Of a stretch of DNA of 64,000 nt, positions 22,751 through 34,755 are shown piece after piece. The DNA comes from Ursus arctos (taxonomy: Eukaryota; Chordata; Mammalia; Carnivora; Ursidae), in the NCBI RefSeq assembly GCF_023065955.2, contig NW_026622764.1, positions 75,695,333-75,759,332 on the forward strand, read 5' to 3'. Under the pieces are notes generated by a model. It was not told where the DNA came from, made no database searches, and saw only the letters and a program-made list of their open reading frames with translations. Each line of letters opens with the position of its first letter. The stretch's first letter is position 1. The position numbers and the translations under genes are program-made.

Positions 22751-24640
22751 CACAAGAAATCTGTAGTGGCTCCTAAGTATTTTATTCCTTCTGATGCTAT
22801 TGCAAATGGAATTCTTTTCTTAATTTCCTTTTTGGTTTATTCATTGCTAGTATATAGAAATACAAGATTTTTATGTGCTGATTTTTTTATCCTGTAATTT
22901 TGATAAATTCATTTATTCTAACGGTTTGTAGTGATTTTCTTAAGATTTTCTGCATATAAGATCATGTCTTCTTTGAATAGAAATAATTGTACTTGCTCCT
23001 TGTCTAATTGGGTGACCTTTATTTCTTTTTCTTGCCTAATTGCTCTGTCTAGAACTTCCAGACACATGTTGAACGTAAGTGGTGAAAACAGGCAGCCATC
23101 CTTTCCTTGTTCCTGATCTTACTGTTAAAGCTTTCAGTCCTTACCCTTGAGTATGTAGTTCTCTCTCATTTTTCATATATGCCCTTTATAGAAGATACTT
23201 TCTGTTCCTAATTTACTGGATTTTTTTTATCATGCGAGGCTGTTGGATTTTGTCAGGTGCCTATTTTGGACTCATTGAAATGATCATGTGGGGTTTTTTC
23301 TTTGATGCTATTAATGTGATGTAATACGTGGATTGATTTTCGTATCTTGAACCACCATTGCATTCCAGGAATAGAACTCCTTTGGCCATGGTATATAATC
23401 CTTTTAACATGCAATTGAATTCTATTTGCTAGTGTTTTGTTGAGAATTTTTACATCAATATTAGCAAAGGTTATTGGCCTGTAGTTTTCTTCTAATGCCT
23501 TTAGCTAGCTTTGGCATCAGGGTAATACTGGTCTCTGTAGGGTGATTTCAGACTTGTTCCCTTCTCTTCAATTTTTGGAAGAGTTTGAAGAGTATTGGTA
23601 TAAATTCTTATTTAAATGGTAGAATTCTCTAGTGAGGCCTGGGCTTTTGTTTGTTGGACACTTTTTTTTTTTTTTTATCGCTGATTTAATCTCCATACTT
23701 GTTTGGGTATATCCACATTTTCTGTTTTTTCTTGGGTTCATTTTGCTAGTTTGTTTCTAGTTATTCATCCATTTCATCCAGGTTATCCAATTTGTTGGCA
23801 TATAATTATTCATAGTATTCTCTCAGTTTTTCTTATTCCTGCAAAATCAGTAGTAATGTCCCCATTTTCATTACTGATTTTAGTAATTTAACTTAACTTT
23901 TTGTTCTTTTATTATAGTCTAACTAAAGGTTTATATTTTGTTGATCTGATTTTCCTTATTGTTTTTCTATTCTGTTTTCTTCATCTCCATTTAAATCTTC
24001 ATTATTTTCTCCCTTATGCCAGCTTTCAATTTAGTTTGCTCTTCTTTTCTGTAACTCCTTAATGTGCACAATTGATTTGAGATCTTTCTTCTTTGTTAAT
24101 GTACTCATTTATAGCAATAAATTTCCTGGTAGGCAGTGTTTATAGTGTGTCCCATAAGTTTTAATATGTTGTGATTTTATTCCCATTCTTCTAGAGATAT
24201 TTTCTAATTTCCCTTGTGATTGCTTCTTTGACCCATTGGTTATTTGAAGAGTGTGTTAACGTCCACAATATTTGTGAATTTTCTAGTTTTTCTTCTTATT
24301 TCTAGTTTCATCCCACTGTTATTAGAAAAGAATATTTTGTATAATTTCAACCTTTAAATTTATTAAGATTTGTTTTTTAAACTATCTTATGGTCTATTCT
24401 GGAATGTTTCATGTGCACTTGAAAAGTATATATATCCTTATATTCTTAAGTGAACAGTTCTGTATATCCGTTAGGTCTAATTGGTATATAGTGTTATTCG
24501 CGTTATCTAATTCCTTATTAATCTGCTTGGTGGTGGTTCTGTTTACTGTTGAAAGTAGAATATTAAAGTCTCTTATTGTAGAACTGTCTTTTCCCTTCAA
24601 CTGTATCAATTAAGCAGGTTTTTTAAAAGTGTATAAAGAG
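22751..24640 (-). mobile_element. L1 ORF2 fragment, antisense
   Basis: On the - strand the text follows ORF2 from the endonuclease-RT linker (near 24600) to the region after FADD (near 22760). Landmarks as read on + include 'ttgaaccaccattgcattccagg' (23348), 'tggaattcttttcttaatttcc' (22807) and 'ttgttggcatataattattc' (23793). No 3' UTR or poly-A joins it at its low-coordinate end. No long open frame remains. The part beyond 24640 to 24938 is not assigned. Confidence 0.8.
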
Positions 24641-24938
24641 TAAGAGTGCATTTTTTCTAATTTTATATATATGTATAAATAAAATATAGTCTGCAAGGGT
24701 ATCACCAAATTGCTGATAGTACACTCTTGCCTTTTGGCATTGTCGGTTTTTATATTTTCTTTTTGTTCTTGAAATTTTCTAATTCATCTGCAAAATATAT
24801 TATTGGTATAAAAAAGAAAAAAATTTAAACGCTTCTTAAATCTACATTTAAAAGGTAAGTGAAGGAAGAAGAGGCAATTAGATTTTTAAAATAACACTGT
24901 TGACCAACGGTGAGAATGCAGTATCATATAAGTCAAGA

Positions 24939-25129
24939 GGGGCACCTGGGTGGTTTAGTTGGTTAAGTGTCTGCCTTCAGCTCAGGTCATGATCCCAGGG
25001 TTCTGGGATCGAGCCCCACATCCCTGAGCAGGGAGCCTGCTTCTCCCTCTGCCTGCCACTCCCCTTGCATGTGCACGCACGCTCTCTCTGTCTCTCTTTA
25101 TAAATAAATAAAATCTTTAAAAAACATAG

Positions 25130-25130
<1 letters not shown>
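24939..25130 (+). mobile_element. CAN-type SINE with a GATA-repeat tail
   Basis: It starts GGGGCACCTGGGTGGTTTAG, has the GGGATCGAGCCCC B-box-like region and a CT-rich block, and ends AATAAATAAAATCTTTAAAAA. The tail runs directly into a GATA microsatellite. Confidence 0.93.

Positions 25131-25176
<46 letters not shown>
25131..25176. repeat. (GATA)n microsatellite
   Basis: About 11 GATA units follow the SINE tail without a spacer. Confidence 0.97.
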
Positions 25177-26440
25177 GGAAATGTTTGGTCAGTAGTATGG
25201 GTGTTCCAGAAAAGTCCAGTAGAACGATAACTGGAAAGAGGTATTGGATTTGGTCACTAGAATGAGTCGTTAGGACCTTAGGTCGGTTTCAAGAGAGTGG
25301 TGGGCAGTTAAAGAGAATTAGAAGTACTGAAAACAGCAGGTATAGATTGGTTTTCCTAAAAATTTTGTTTCTAAAGGGGACAAACAGAGGATGATAGTAT
25401 AGGAGAAAACAAAGGATAATGGAAGAATTCTTTAGAAATATTTTATAGCCAAACAAGTCTTGGTTATCAGAAGGTCAGTGCTGTGTCCTATACTATAATT
25501 TATGCTCATGTTTTCATATAAGTGTTTCAAGTGGAGATTGTAAAAATTGATCATCATCCTCAAATGTTAATATATTGTATACTTGTAAATAATATGTATT
25601 AGTGTTTGTTTTCTCTTCACCTAATTTAGTGGTTCATTTCTTTGATTTTCATTAAACATCTGTATTATCTTCTTCATCAACTATTACTCTTGTGTTTAAT
25701 GTCATCAAAGAATTCCTCCCTTTTTCAGTTGAATCTAGTTTTTGCTTTACCTTATTTTAGCCACAGACCTATGCTATTCTTCTAATCAAGTTCAAAGTTT
25801 ATGTAGCTTTTTTCTGTTTCATTGTTGTTTTTATGCAACCCTTGATTTAACCAATTTAGGTTCTTATAACGTTTGCACTTTTATTAATTGCATTGGAATG
25901 CAATTAAACTCTATCAGGAGGCATTTAGCTAAATCAAAAATTCAGTAATTTTTAGCAGGCCAAATAATACATCCTTTATGCATATGATGTACTTCATCTT
26001 TATTTTTCATCATGGGTAAGAAGAATAATAATCTTGGTTGCATTCCTGCGGATCATAGTGAACAGCAAAACAAGGAAAACCAGAGCCAACCCAATGACCC
26101 ATGACCTTCATGTATAAACAGAAAGAAACAAAACAATCTTGAGATTTATTAGATCCTAAACTCATTTTTACCTGGTATTTATCTTTCAGAACTTTTTGCA
26201 AATAATATACTTTGCTAATAATAATTGTAATAGTAATTGATGGAGATGTAAATCATTTCCTCATTCTTCTTTCAAGTGGATGCTAGATGCTTATTCTTCA
26301 TTTTCTCCTGGGTTTGGGGGAGATCAGTGTCATCCTTAATTCCCCGTTGCATACTCTAAATACCGTAAAAGCATGCTCCTTTGAGATCTAGGTTATGTGG
26401 TTGAAACACCATTTTCCCTTATTTAGGTTTTTTTACATTG

Positions 26441-26576
26441 AAGTTGCTGTTTTCTTTTTTTCTTATTATTATGTTACATTAGTCACCATACAGTACATTT
26501 TTTGATGTAGTGTTCCATGATTCATTGTTTGCGTATAACAGTGCTCCAGGCAATGCGTGCTAAGTTGCTGTTTTCT
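26441..26576 (-). mobile_element. Very short L1 3'-end insertion with 15-bp TSD
   Basis: A 106-bp antisense L1 3' end (26456-26561) begins with a T-rich reversed poly-A and holds GTCACCATACAGTACAT. It is flanked by exact copies of AAGTTGCTGTTTTCT at 26441-26455 and 26562-26576. Confidence 0.95.
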
Positions 26577-27239
26577 ACTAAATTTCTTTAACCTACAGTT
26601 CTTTGGTTCTCAATTCTGGTGACCTGTATTCTTATTCACATCCCATGTCCATTACCTGGAATTGCTCCAGTTTAGAAATTGCACATTACAGAAGCCCACT
26701 CTCTGGCAACTATGTATCAATTATCCTTCCACTTTACCCACTTCCTAATACCCAATACACCTATTCTTGACCTCAGAAAAGCTTCTAATCTCAATAATTC
26801 CGTTATTCCCAAGCTCTCAGCTCTTCTGGATTTTCTTCCTTTTGTGTAGCTACATGGTTTGTCATTTTGTCACTCACTAATAATTGCTTTCAAATATCTT
26901 TCTCCTTTGTTCTTCTTATTGAACCTAGCCTGCTAAGAACTATTGGGAGAAAATCACATGGTTCTGCAGGTTGGAGCCACTAAATTCATGTTCTTCACCT
27001 AGATTGTCTAAAGCATTTCCACATCCCTAATTAGCTTTCTCCTGGTGTGTGCTCCTCACCCTAAGACTAATTCCCCCACCATCTCCTCTAGTTTTGTCAT
27101 TGTTTTTAACTCTGTGCCTCCTTCTCTGAAATTTATAAGTAGTCTTATGTCTTTACTATCTTGAAAAATCCCTAACATGATATTTTTCTCTCTGGCTGTT
27201 CTCTTATCAGCCAGATTTCAGCTGTCTGTACTCCTTCCT

Positions 27240-28400
27240 TTACAGCCCACTACTCCTTGGTGCACCACAACCTGGCTGCTTCTCTCACCTCTCTACTGAA
27301 TATTATTTTTCAGATTACCAGTGACTTTCAAATTGCCAAGACCAGTTGCTGTTTTTCTGCCTGCTTCTTAATTGGTCTTTTAATAGCATTTACTCCCTCC
27401 TTGAAACTTCGTTCTCCCTGTGACACACATTGCCTAGGTTTTTTTCTGACAAGTGTATTCATTACTTCTCAGTTGCTTTCACGGTTCCTCTTCTTCCTAT
27501 GCTCCCTTCAGCTCTGCTCACTTTATACATAATCCCTGAATGATTATATTGTCACTCATCGCTGCAACTAGTTAAGTGACTGTTACTTTAGATATTTTTG
27601 TCTTTATTTTTTTTTAAAGATTTTATTTATTTATTTGACAGAGAGACAGCCAGCGAGAGAGGGAACACAAGCAGGGGGAGTGGGAGAGGAAGAAGCAGGC
27701 TCCCAGCAGAGGAGCCTGATGCGGGGCTCGATCCCAGAATGCCGGGATCACGCCCTGAGCCGAAGGCAGATGCTTAACAACTGCGCTACCCAGGCGCCCC
27801 AAGATATTTTTGTCTTTAGCCTCAAACTCTGCTGGCCACTAGAAGCACATATCTTAGCTGCCCATTAGACACTTGTGTGTTGTGCCCACAGGCATCAAGA
27901 ACTTAACATGTCTGAAAATGAATTCATCTTCTTTCCCATCAAGTCTTTTCTTTCCCTGTGTCTTTTTTGTGATGGGACAACCTTCATCACTTCCCTAAGT
28001 CACTCACAGTCTTTTGGGAGTTTTCATAGATATCTCCATCTCCATCTCCCTCATCTTTGATATCCAGTTCATCACCAACATCTGCCTCCTTAATTTCTCT
28101 TGTATTTGTCTTTCTCTATTCTTATTTCCTTTGCCTTATTTTAGGCTCTCAGTACTTCTCCCTGGATTTTTGTAACAACCTCCTTTCCTTCAATGTAGAC
28201 ATCTTTTTACCCATACCAACAATTGATCCTCTACTTAAAATTATTTAGTGTTTCCCATAACTTTTAGCCTAACACTCAGAGCCCTTGTTGCTCTGACTTG
28301 GGCCTACTTCTCTGTATCGTGCCCTTTGCTTCATTCATACAGAGCAACTTAAAAACCAACTCTTTTGTAATAAAGGTATGTATGTAACAAAGCAGCAATA
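27240..28400 (+). repeat. LINE L2 3' region, sense, split by a SINE
   Basis: L2 landmarks occur in order: 'ttaccagtgactttcaaattgccaa', 'tccctccttgaaacttc', then after the SINE 'cacaggcatcaagaacttaacatgtctgaaaatgaattc', 'tctttgatatccagttcatcacc', and 'cttttagcctaacactcagagccct'. Open frames here are chance pieces. Confidence 0.75.
27607..27801 (-). mobile_element. CAN-type SINE, young arctoid-like subtype, antisense
   Basis: A T-rich start, GGGAACACAAGCAGGGGGAG, GGCTCGATCCCAGAATGCCGG and the reversed head ACCCAGGCGCCCC are present. The exact 17-bp duplication AGATATTTTTGTCTTTA lies at 27590-27606 and 27802-27818. It is inserted in L2. Confidence 0.97.
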
Positions 28401-28466
28401 TATCCTTGTTATGAGAAGTACACTTAAATTTTATTTGGAGAAATGTTCTTAAAAATAGTCAAATTT

Positions 28467-29472
28467 ACAAACCTAAAGGCACCCTACGGAATAGAAGATA
28501 TTTGCAAATGTCCTATCAGATAAAGAGCTAGTATCCAAAATCTATAAAGAGCTTATCAAACTCAGCATCCAGAAAAACAAAAAATCCAGTCAAGAAATGG
28601 GCAGAAGGTATGAACAAACATTTCTCCAAAGAAGATATACAAATGGCCAACAGACAACATGGAAAAATGCTCAGCATCACTGGGCATGAGGGAAATACAA
28701 ATCAAACCCACAATGAAATACTACCTCACTCTGGTCAGAATGGCTAAGATTAATAACTCAGGAAAACAGATGTTGGTAACACAGCGAAAGGGGAACTCTC
28801 TTACACTGTTGGTGTGAATGCGCACTCGAGCAGCCACTCTGGAAAACAGTATGGAGGTTCCTCAAAAAGTTAAAAATAGAGCTACCCTATGACCCAGCAA
28901 TTGGACTACTAGGTATATATCTAGAGGATACAAACAATGAGTCAAAGGGGCACATGCACCCCAATTTTTATAGCAGCAATGTCCACAATAGCCAAACTAT
29001 GGAAAGAGCCCAGATGTCCATCGACAGATGAATGGATAAAGAAGATGTGGTGTATTTATACAATGAAACATTACTCAGCCATCAAAAAGAGTGAAATCTT
29101 GCCATTTGCAATGGCGTGGATGGAACTAGAGTGTATTATGCTAAGCAAAATAAGTCAGTCAGAGAAAAGCAAATACCAGATGATTTCTTATGTGGAATTT
29201 TAGAAATAAAGGAACAAACAAAGGATGAACATAAGGAAAGGGAAAGAAAAATAAGAAAATAGGAGGGCAAACCATAAGAGACTCTTAACTATAGGGAATA
29301 AACTGAGGGTTGCTGGAGGAGTGGTGGGTGGAGGGTGGGTGGTAGGCATTAAGGAGGGCACTTGAAGTAATGAGCACTGGGTGTTATATTTAACCGATGA
29401 GTCACTGAATTCTACTCAAACTAATCATACATTTTATATTAATTAAATCGAATTTAAATTAAATATTTTTTT
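28467..29472 (+). mobile_element. 5'-truncated L1, about 1.0 kb
   Basis: The element contains the ORF2 C-terminal region and the whole 3' UTR, ending in an A-rich tail. The target duplication is AAATAGTCAAATTT (28453-28466) and AAATAGTCCAATTT (29473-29486), one mismatch. Confidence 0.93.
28937..29203 (+). pseudogene. L1 ORF2 C-terminal fragment
   Basis: An 88-codon piece with GTCTPIFIAAMSTIAKLWKE, CPSTDEWIKKM and KHYSAIKKSE, the ORF2p C-terminus. It lies inside the 5'-truncated L1 and has no start of its own. Confidence 0.92.
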
Positions 29473-30289
29473 AAATAGTCCAATTTCTTATGACTTTTTC
29501 TCATGGTTATTTTAGCAGGCTGCTTATTTTAGATGAATATGATGTTTGTTGTATTCCTTTTACATTGTAATTTTAGTGAATTTTGGCATCTTCAGAATTA
29601 AAAGGTTGCTGAAAATGTGTTTAGGAGTACCATAATATGTCTTTATACTATTAGAACATTATATTATGTTAGAAAACTAAAATTTTGTGGTCAGGCATAC
29701 TTTTCTTTTTGCCTAATTGGCCAGTGTGCTTAATTAAGTGTATTGTTCTGTTATAATGTTTACCTCGTACATATTATATAATGTCTTAGAACAAATGCTG
29801 TTACAATAGCATAGAGGGTGTACAGTGTCTGTCTACTTTACAAATTTTGTTCAGAGTACTTTATTTCGATTCATTTGGTCATACAGAGCTGCATTTTTAT
29901 TTAGCTGGCCAAACCAAGGCAGGAGACACAGAATTGGATGAAGGATATTCTAAGATTGGCCTTTTTTTTAACCTCACTTGTAGGTATTGCAATGGAAATA
30001 TAAGAAAGATTGCTAAAAAGCCAGCCCAAACAACAGTGAAGGAGGGGACTGCCCAGATCCTCAGGAGCTACAACATAAATTTCTAGCCGTCTCTCCAAAG
30101 ACTGGACATAAGCCTGCTATCTACTGCTGTTCCATTTCTCATAAATCCAAGCTAAATACATTAGGCCAAATTTAGAAAAATTAATATTAAAATATTTCAT
30201 GAAGTATAAAGTTATCTGTCCACCATCATAACCTCTCTAACCAAAACACTTGTTACTGTCTTCTTAGCTCATTCTATTCCAGCTACACA

Positions 30290-30720
30290 GCCACCTTGCT
30301 TTACCTCACACAACAAATATGCTCCTACCCTAGGGCCTTTGCACTGGATGTTCCCTTTGCCTGAAACACATTCTCCAGATATCTCTTGGCTAATCCCTCC
30401 CTGTTTGCTTCAGTTGCCTTAGCAATGAAGAAATGTAATGTCACACCACACACACCCCCACCCATTCATTCTGCTGCCCTTTTAATTGCTCTTACCTTGT
30501 TCAGGTTTTTCTCATAGCGCTTACCACAATCTAATGTGTATCCTATCTGATTTACTTATCTTCTAAGTTTATTGCTTATTGTCTGTGTTCCACCCCTAGA
30601 ATGCCTGTTCCAGGACAGCAGGGATTTTTGTCTCTTGTGCTCAGTGACATAGACCGAATGCCCAGAAAAGTACTTGATACATAGTAGGTATTCATTAACA
30701 AGAGTTTGTAGTAGACCTCC
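30290..30720 (+). repeat. LINE L2 3' end, sense
   Basis: The text follows the L2 3' end: 'agggcctttgcactggatgttccctttgcctgaaa', 'catagcgcttaccacaatc', 'cacccctagaatgcctgttccaggacagcaggg', 'acatagtaggtattcattaa'. Confidence 0.85.
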
Positions 30721-31445
30721 AAGAAGAGATGATGAGTAAGCAGTTAGATATACAAGTAAGAAAGTAAACAGAACCAAAAGTGTAAATTTAAGACTTTTCA
30801 ATAAATTCATGCTATTTAAAGCAAGAGACTTGATGAGACTGCAAAAATGAGTTTAGATAGAAAAAATAAGCAGTAAAAGGAATGAGCCCTGAGGTGTTCT
30901 GGCATTTAGAGTTGGAGAGATGAGGGAGAAAGCAGTAAAAGAAACCGAGTAGGGGCAGTTTTAAAAAAGGAAAACCAGTAAAGTAGTGTTACGAAGTGCA
31001 GGTAAGTGTTTCATGGAGGAAGGAATAATCAACCATGAAAAGTGTCAATGACAAGTTAAGTAAAACAGGGAGTAAGAATTGACCGTTGAAGGTGGTGTGG
31101 GGAAGATGGCAGAGTAGGAAGATATTGAGTTCACCTCTCCCCATAAACAGACCAAGGCTGCAACTACATGTAGAGTAACTCTGAAAACAACCTGAAGACT
31201 AGCAGAATAGCTATCCCACAGCTAAAGACATGACGGGAAAGCCAAATCAAGACAAGTGGTTTGGGGCGGAGACATGATTCAGGGGGAATCAAATCCCCAG
31301 CATAGAAAATTACAAGCCAGAAGGATATCAAAGGCACAGAGGTTCACCCTGGGGAAAGACTGGGATTAAGTCCCACATCAGGCACCCCCTCCCTGGGGAT
31401 CTGCATCAGGAAGGCAAGCCCCCATAACATCTGGCTTTGAAAATC

Positions 31446-31607
31446 AGCAGAGGTTAACTCCCTGAGACTTCTTCAGCTTTTTGGAATAGTTTGAGTTTGT
31501 CTTTTCAGAGAACCAGCTCTTAGTTATATTGATCTTTTCTTAAGTTTCTGTTTCATTTATTTGTCTGATCTTTATCATTTCTTTCCTACCACTAACTCTC
31601 ACCACTT
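31446..31607 (-). mobile_element. Inverted L1 ORF2 segment
   Basis: The text 'agagaaccagctcttagttatattgatc' matches, in the same orientation, the antisense L1 ORF2 near 14207-14238. It is therefore reversed relative to the L1 parts on both sides. Confidence 0.8.
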
Positions 31608-32210
31608 TTATTCAACATAGTATTAGGAGTGCTAGCCACGGCCATCAGACAAAAAAAGAAAGAAAAGGCACCCAAATTGGAAAAGAAGTTGTAAAATTGT
31701 CCCTATTTGCAGATGACATGGTACTGTATATGGAAACCGTAAGGACTCCACCAAAAAACTGTTAGAACTAATAAGTGAATTCAGTAAAGTCACAGGATAC
31801 AAAATTAATATACAGAAATCTGTTGCATTTCTCTTCCCTAATTAAAATTCCAATAGCATTTTTTCACAGAACTAGAACAAATGATCTTAAAATTTGTATG
31901 GAACCATGAAAGATCCATAATAGCCAAACAGTCTTGAGAGAACAGCAGAGCTGGAGGTATCACACTCCCAGATTTGAAACTGTACTGCAAAGTCGTAGTA
32001 ATTGAAACAGTATGGTACTGGTACAAAAATAGATACATAGATCAATGGAACAGAATAGAGAGCCCAGAAATAAACCCACATTTATATGGTCAGTTAATCT
32101 ATAGCAAAGAAGACGAGATTACAAAATAGGGAAAAGACAGTTTCTTTAATAAATGGTGTTGGGAAATCTGGACAGCTATATGCAAAAGAAAGAAACTGGA
32201 CCACTATCTT

Positions 32211-32444
32211 ATGCCACATACAAAAATAAAATGGATTGAAGACCTAAATATGAGACCTGAAACCATAAAATTCCTAAAAGAAAACATAAGTGATAAACTT
32301 TTGGACATTGGTCTTAGCAATATTGTTTTGGATCTGTCTCAGGCAAAGACCACAAAAGTAATAATAAACAGTTGGGACTACAGCAAGCTAAAAAGCTTTT
32401 GCACAGCAAGGACACTGCAACAAAATGAAAAGATAGCCTACTAA
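32211..32444 (+). pseudogene. L1 ORF2 fragment
   Basis: A 77-codon piece with IKWIEDLNMRPETIKFLKEN, GLSNIVLDLSQAKTTK and [13 protein letters not shown], from the C-terminal third of ORF2p. Confidence 0.9.
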
Positions 32445-33639
32445 GTGGGAAATATATTTGCAAATGATATATCTGATAAGGGGGTAATATCCAGTCTGAT
32501 TAAAAAAGGGATAGAGGGCCTGAATAGACATTTTTCAAAAAGAAAAAAAAGAAAAAAAAAACACATGGCCAACAAGCACATGTCAAGATGCTGAACATCA
32601 CTAATCACCAGAGAAATGCAAACCAAAACCACAGTGACATCACTGTACACCTGTCAGAATGGCTAGTATCAAAAAGATAAGAAATGTAAGTACTGGCAAG
32701 GATGTGGAATAAAGGGAACCCTTGTGCAGTGTTGGTAGGAATGTAAATTGGTGCAACTGCTATGGAGAATAGTATGGTGGTTCCTCAAAAAATTAAAAAT
32801 AGAAATGCTATATTATCCAGTAATTTCACTTTTGGGTATCTACCTGAAGAAAATGAAAATACTGATTTGAATAGGTATCTGCACCCCTGTGTTCATTGCA
32901 GCATCATTTACAATAGCCGAGATATGGAAGCAACCCAAATGTCCATCAGTGGATAAATGGATAAAGATGCAGTATATCTTGGGACAAATGGTAGCTACAC
33001 TTGTGAACAAAGCATAATGTATAAACTTGTCAAATCACTGTGTTGTACACCTGAAACTATGTTACATTGCGTGTCGACTATACTCATAGAAAAAAGGGGG
33101 AGTAAAGATGTGGTATATCTGTATACCACAATGGAATATTACTCAGCAATTAAAAAAAAATCTTGTCATTTACAACAGCATTGATGGACCTAGAGGGTAT
33201 TAGGCTAAGTGAAAAAAGAGAAAGACAAGTAAAGTATGATTTCACTTATATGTGGAATCTAAAAACCAAAACAGATGAATAAATAAAACAGAAACAGACT
33301 CAAATACAAAAAGCAAGTTGGTGGTTGCCAAAGGGGTGGTGGATTATGGGATGGGTAAATAGATGAGGGGGGATTAGGAGGTACACACTTCCAGTTATCA
33401 AATAAATAGGTCAGGGGAATGTAAAGCACAGCATAGGGAATAGTCAGTAATACTGTAATAACTTTGTATGGTGATAGATGGTAGCTACACTTGTGGTGAA
33501 CATAATGTATGTTAAATGTTGAATCACTGTGTTGTACACCTGACACTAATATAATATTGTTTGCCAACTGCACTTCAGTTAAAAACAAAAAATTAAATGA
33601 ATGGATTGACCACTGGATTTGGCATCATGTGGGTTTATT

Positions 33640-34350
33640 GGTGACTTTCATAGGAACAGTTTTGGTGGGGTGGTGTAAGAAAAGAAAGCCTAACTAAAGT
33701 CGTTTTTAATGGAAATGGGAAAAGAGAAAATGGAAGAAACAAAAATAGACACTGAGGGGTTTGACATAAAAGAAAGGAGAAAGTTGAAGCAGTAGATGAA
33801 AGTGGAAGTGAGAGCAAGAGAGGATTTTTTTTAAGACAGGAGAAACAGTTGTATATGTGTGGACAGATGAGAGGAAAACTTGACAGTGCAGGAAAGAGAG
33901 AGAATTTCTAGGACAAAGTCCTAGAGAAGCCAAGAGAGGAGAGAGAGACTAATAACACAGTGGAAACATGGCATTAGGAAAGGCATACTACATGGTGGGA
34001 GCTTGTAGAAGTTATGTTTTTGTTTCTCAGTCAATTAAGAATCCAGCTGATCAGCTGACAATGAAGAACAGGTTGGGGTATTGGAGTTTTGCCAAGTAGT
34101 CTTCTAAAACAGTAAGGTTTGATTGTAAGGATTGAGAAGTGTAACATGATCACCAGTAACCTTATTATAATCCCAGTTGGGGTCATTACTGGTGAATTTA
34201 AAATGAATCTAATCAACTGATTGTGGTTACTTTTCTCCATGTTCAGCTGTACAGTGTTGGGATGGAGAAGGCAGAGAGCTGGATCTAACAAGGGTTGGGG
34301 TCAGCCAAGAGCATATAACAAAGGGAAATAGAAGTAAGGGACTGATTATA
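33640..34350 (-). repeat. Probable LINE L2, antisense
   Basis: Purine-rich text on + ('gagaggattttttttaagacaggaga', 'gagaggaaaacttgacagtgcaggaaagagagag') resembles the reverse complement of the L2 reverse transcriptase region. Divergence is high and the limits are uncertain. Confidence 0.45.
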
Positions 34351-34527
34351 ATGTTGGCCATCGAAGCTCACTGGGTGGGAAATTACAACATAAGGAGGCA
34401 AGGAATAATGAAAAGATGGTGGCATCAAATATATGGTAGGACCCAGTGGGATCAAGGGATGGTTGGAGTCGGCATACAAAAATGAGGGAAAAAAGAACAG
34501 TGGTATTATTATGTGGCATAGTTGATA

Positions 34528-34755
34528 GTACAGGTCCTGGAATAGCACAGAAACTGAGTTTGGACGCTGACTCTGCCACTTAGTAGTAATGTGTCTGTGG
34601 GCAGTTATTTAAACTCTTCAAGCCTAGATTTCTTCATCAGTGAAATGGGAATGCTATTAGTACCTACCTCAAAGTGTAAAGATTCAGTAATGTAATACAA
34701 GTAGAGCACTGAGTTCCTGGCATATAGGGAGCTCTGAAATTTTAGCTACTTCATA
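34528..34755 (+). repeat. MIR relic, sense
   Basis: MIR order is clear: 'gactctgccacttagtagtaatgtg', 'cagttatttaaactcttcaagcctagatttcttcatc', 'gtgaaatgggaatgctattagtacctacctca', 'cctggcatatagg'. Confidence 0.88.

Larger units (their letters stand above)
31090..33595 (+). mobile_element. Rearranged L1: leader, inverted piece, ORF2 and doubled 3' end
   Basis: The left end has GGGAAGATGGCAGAGTAGGA, an L1 5' end. An inverted ORF2 piece occupies about 31446-31607. Sense ORF2 follows from about 31608 (including the RT active site region near 31700-31715 reading FADDM). Two 3' UTR ends occur, near 33090 and 33590. ATTGACC repeats just outside both ends (31079-31085 and 33605-33611), a possible relic of the target duplication. 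Confidence 0.8.
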
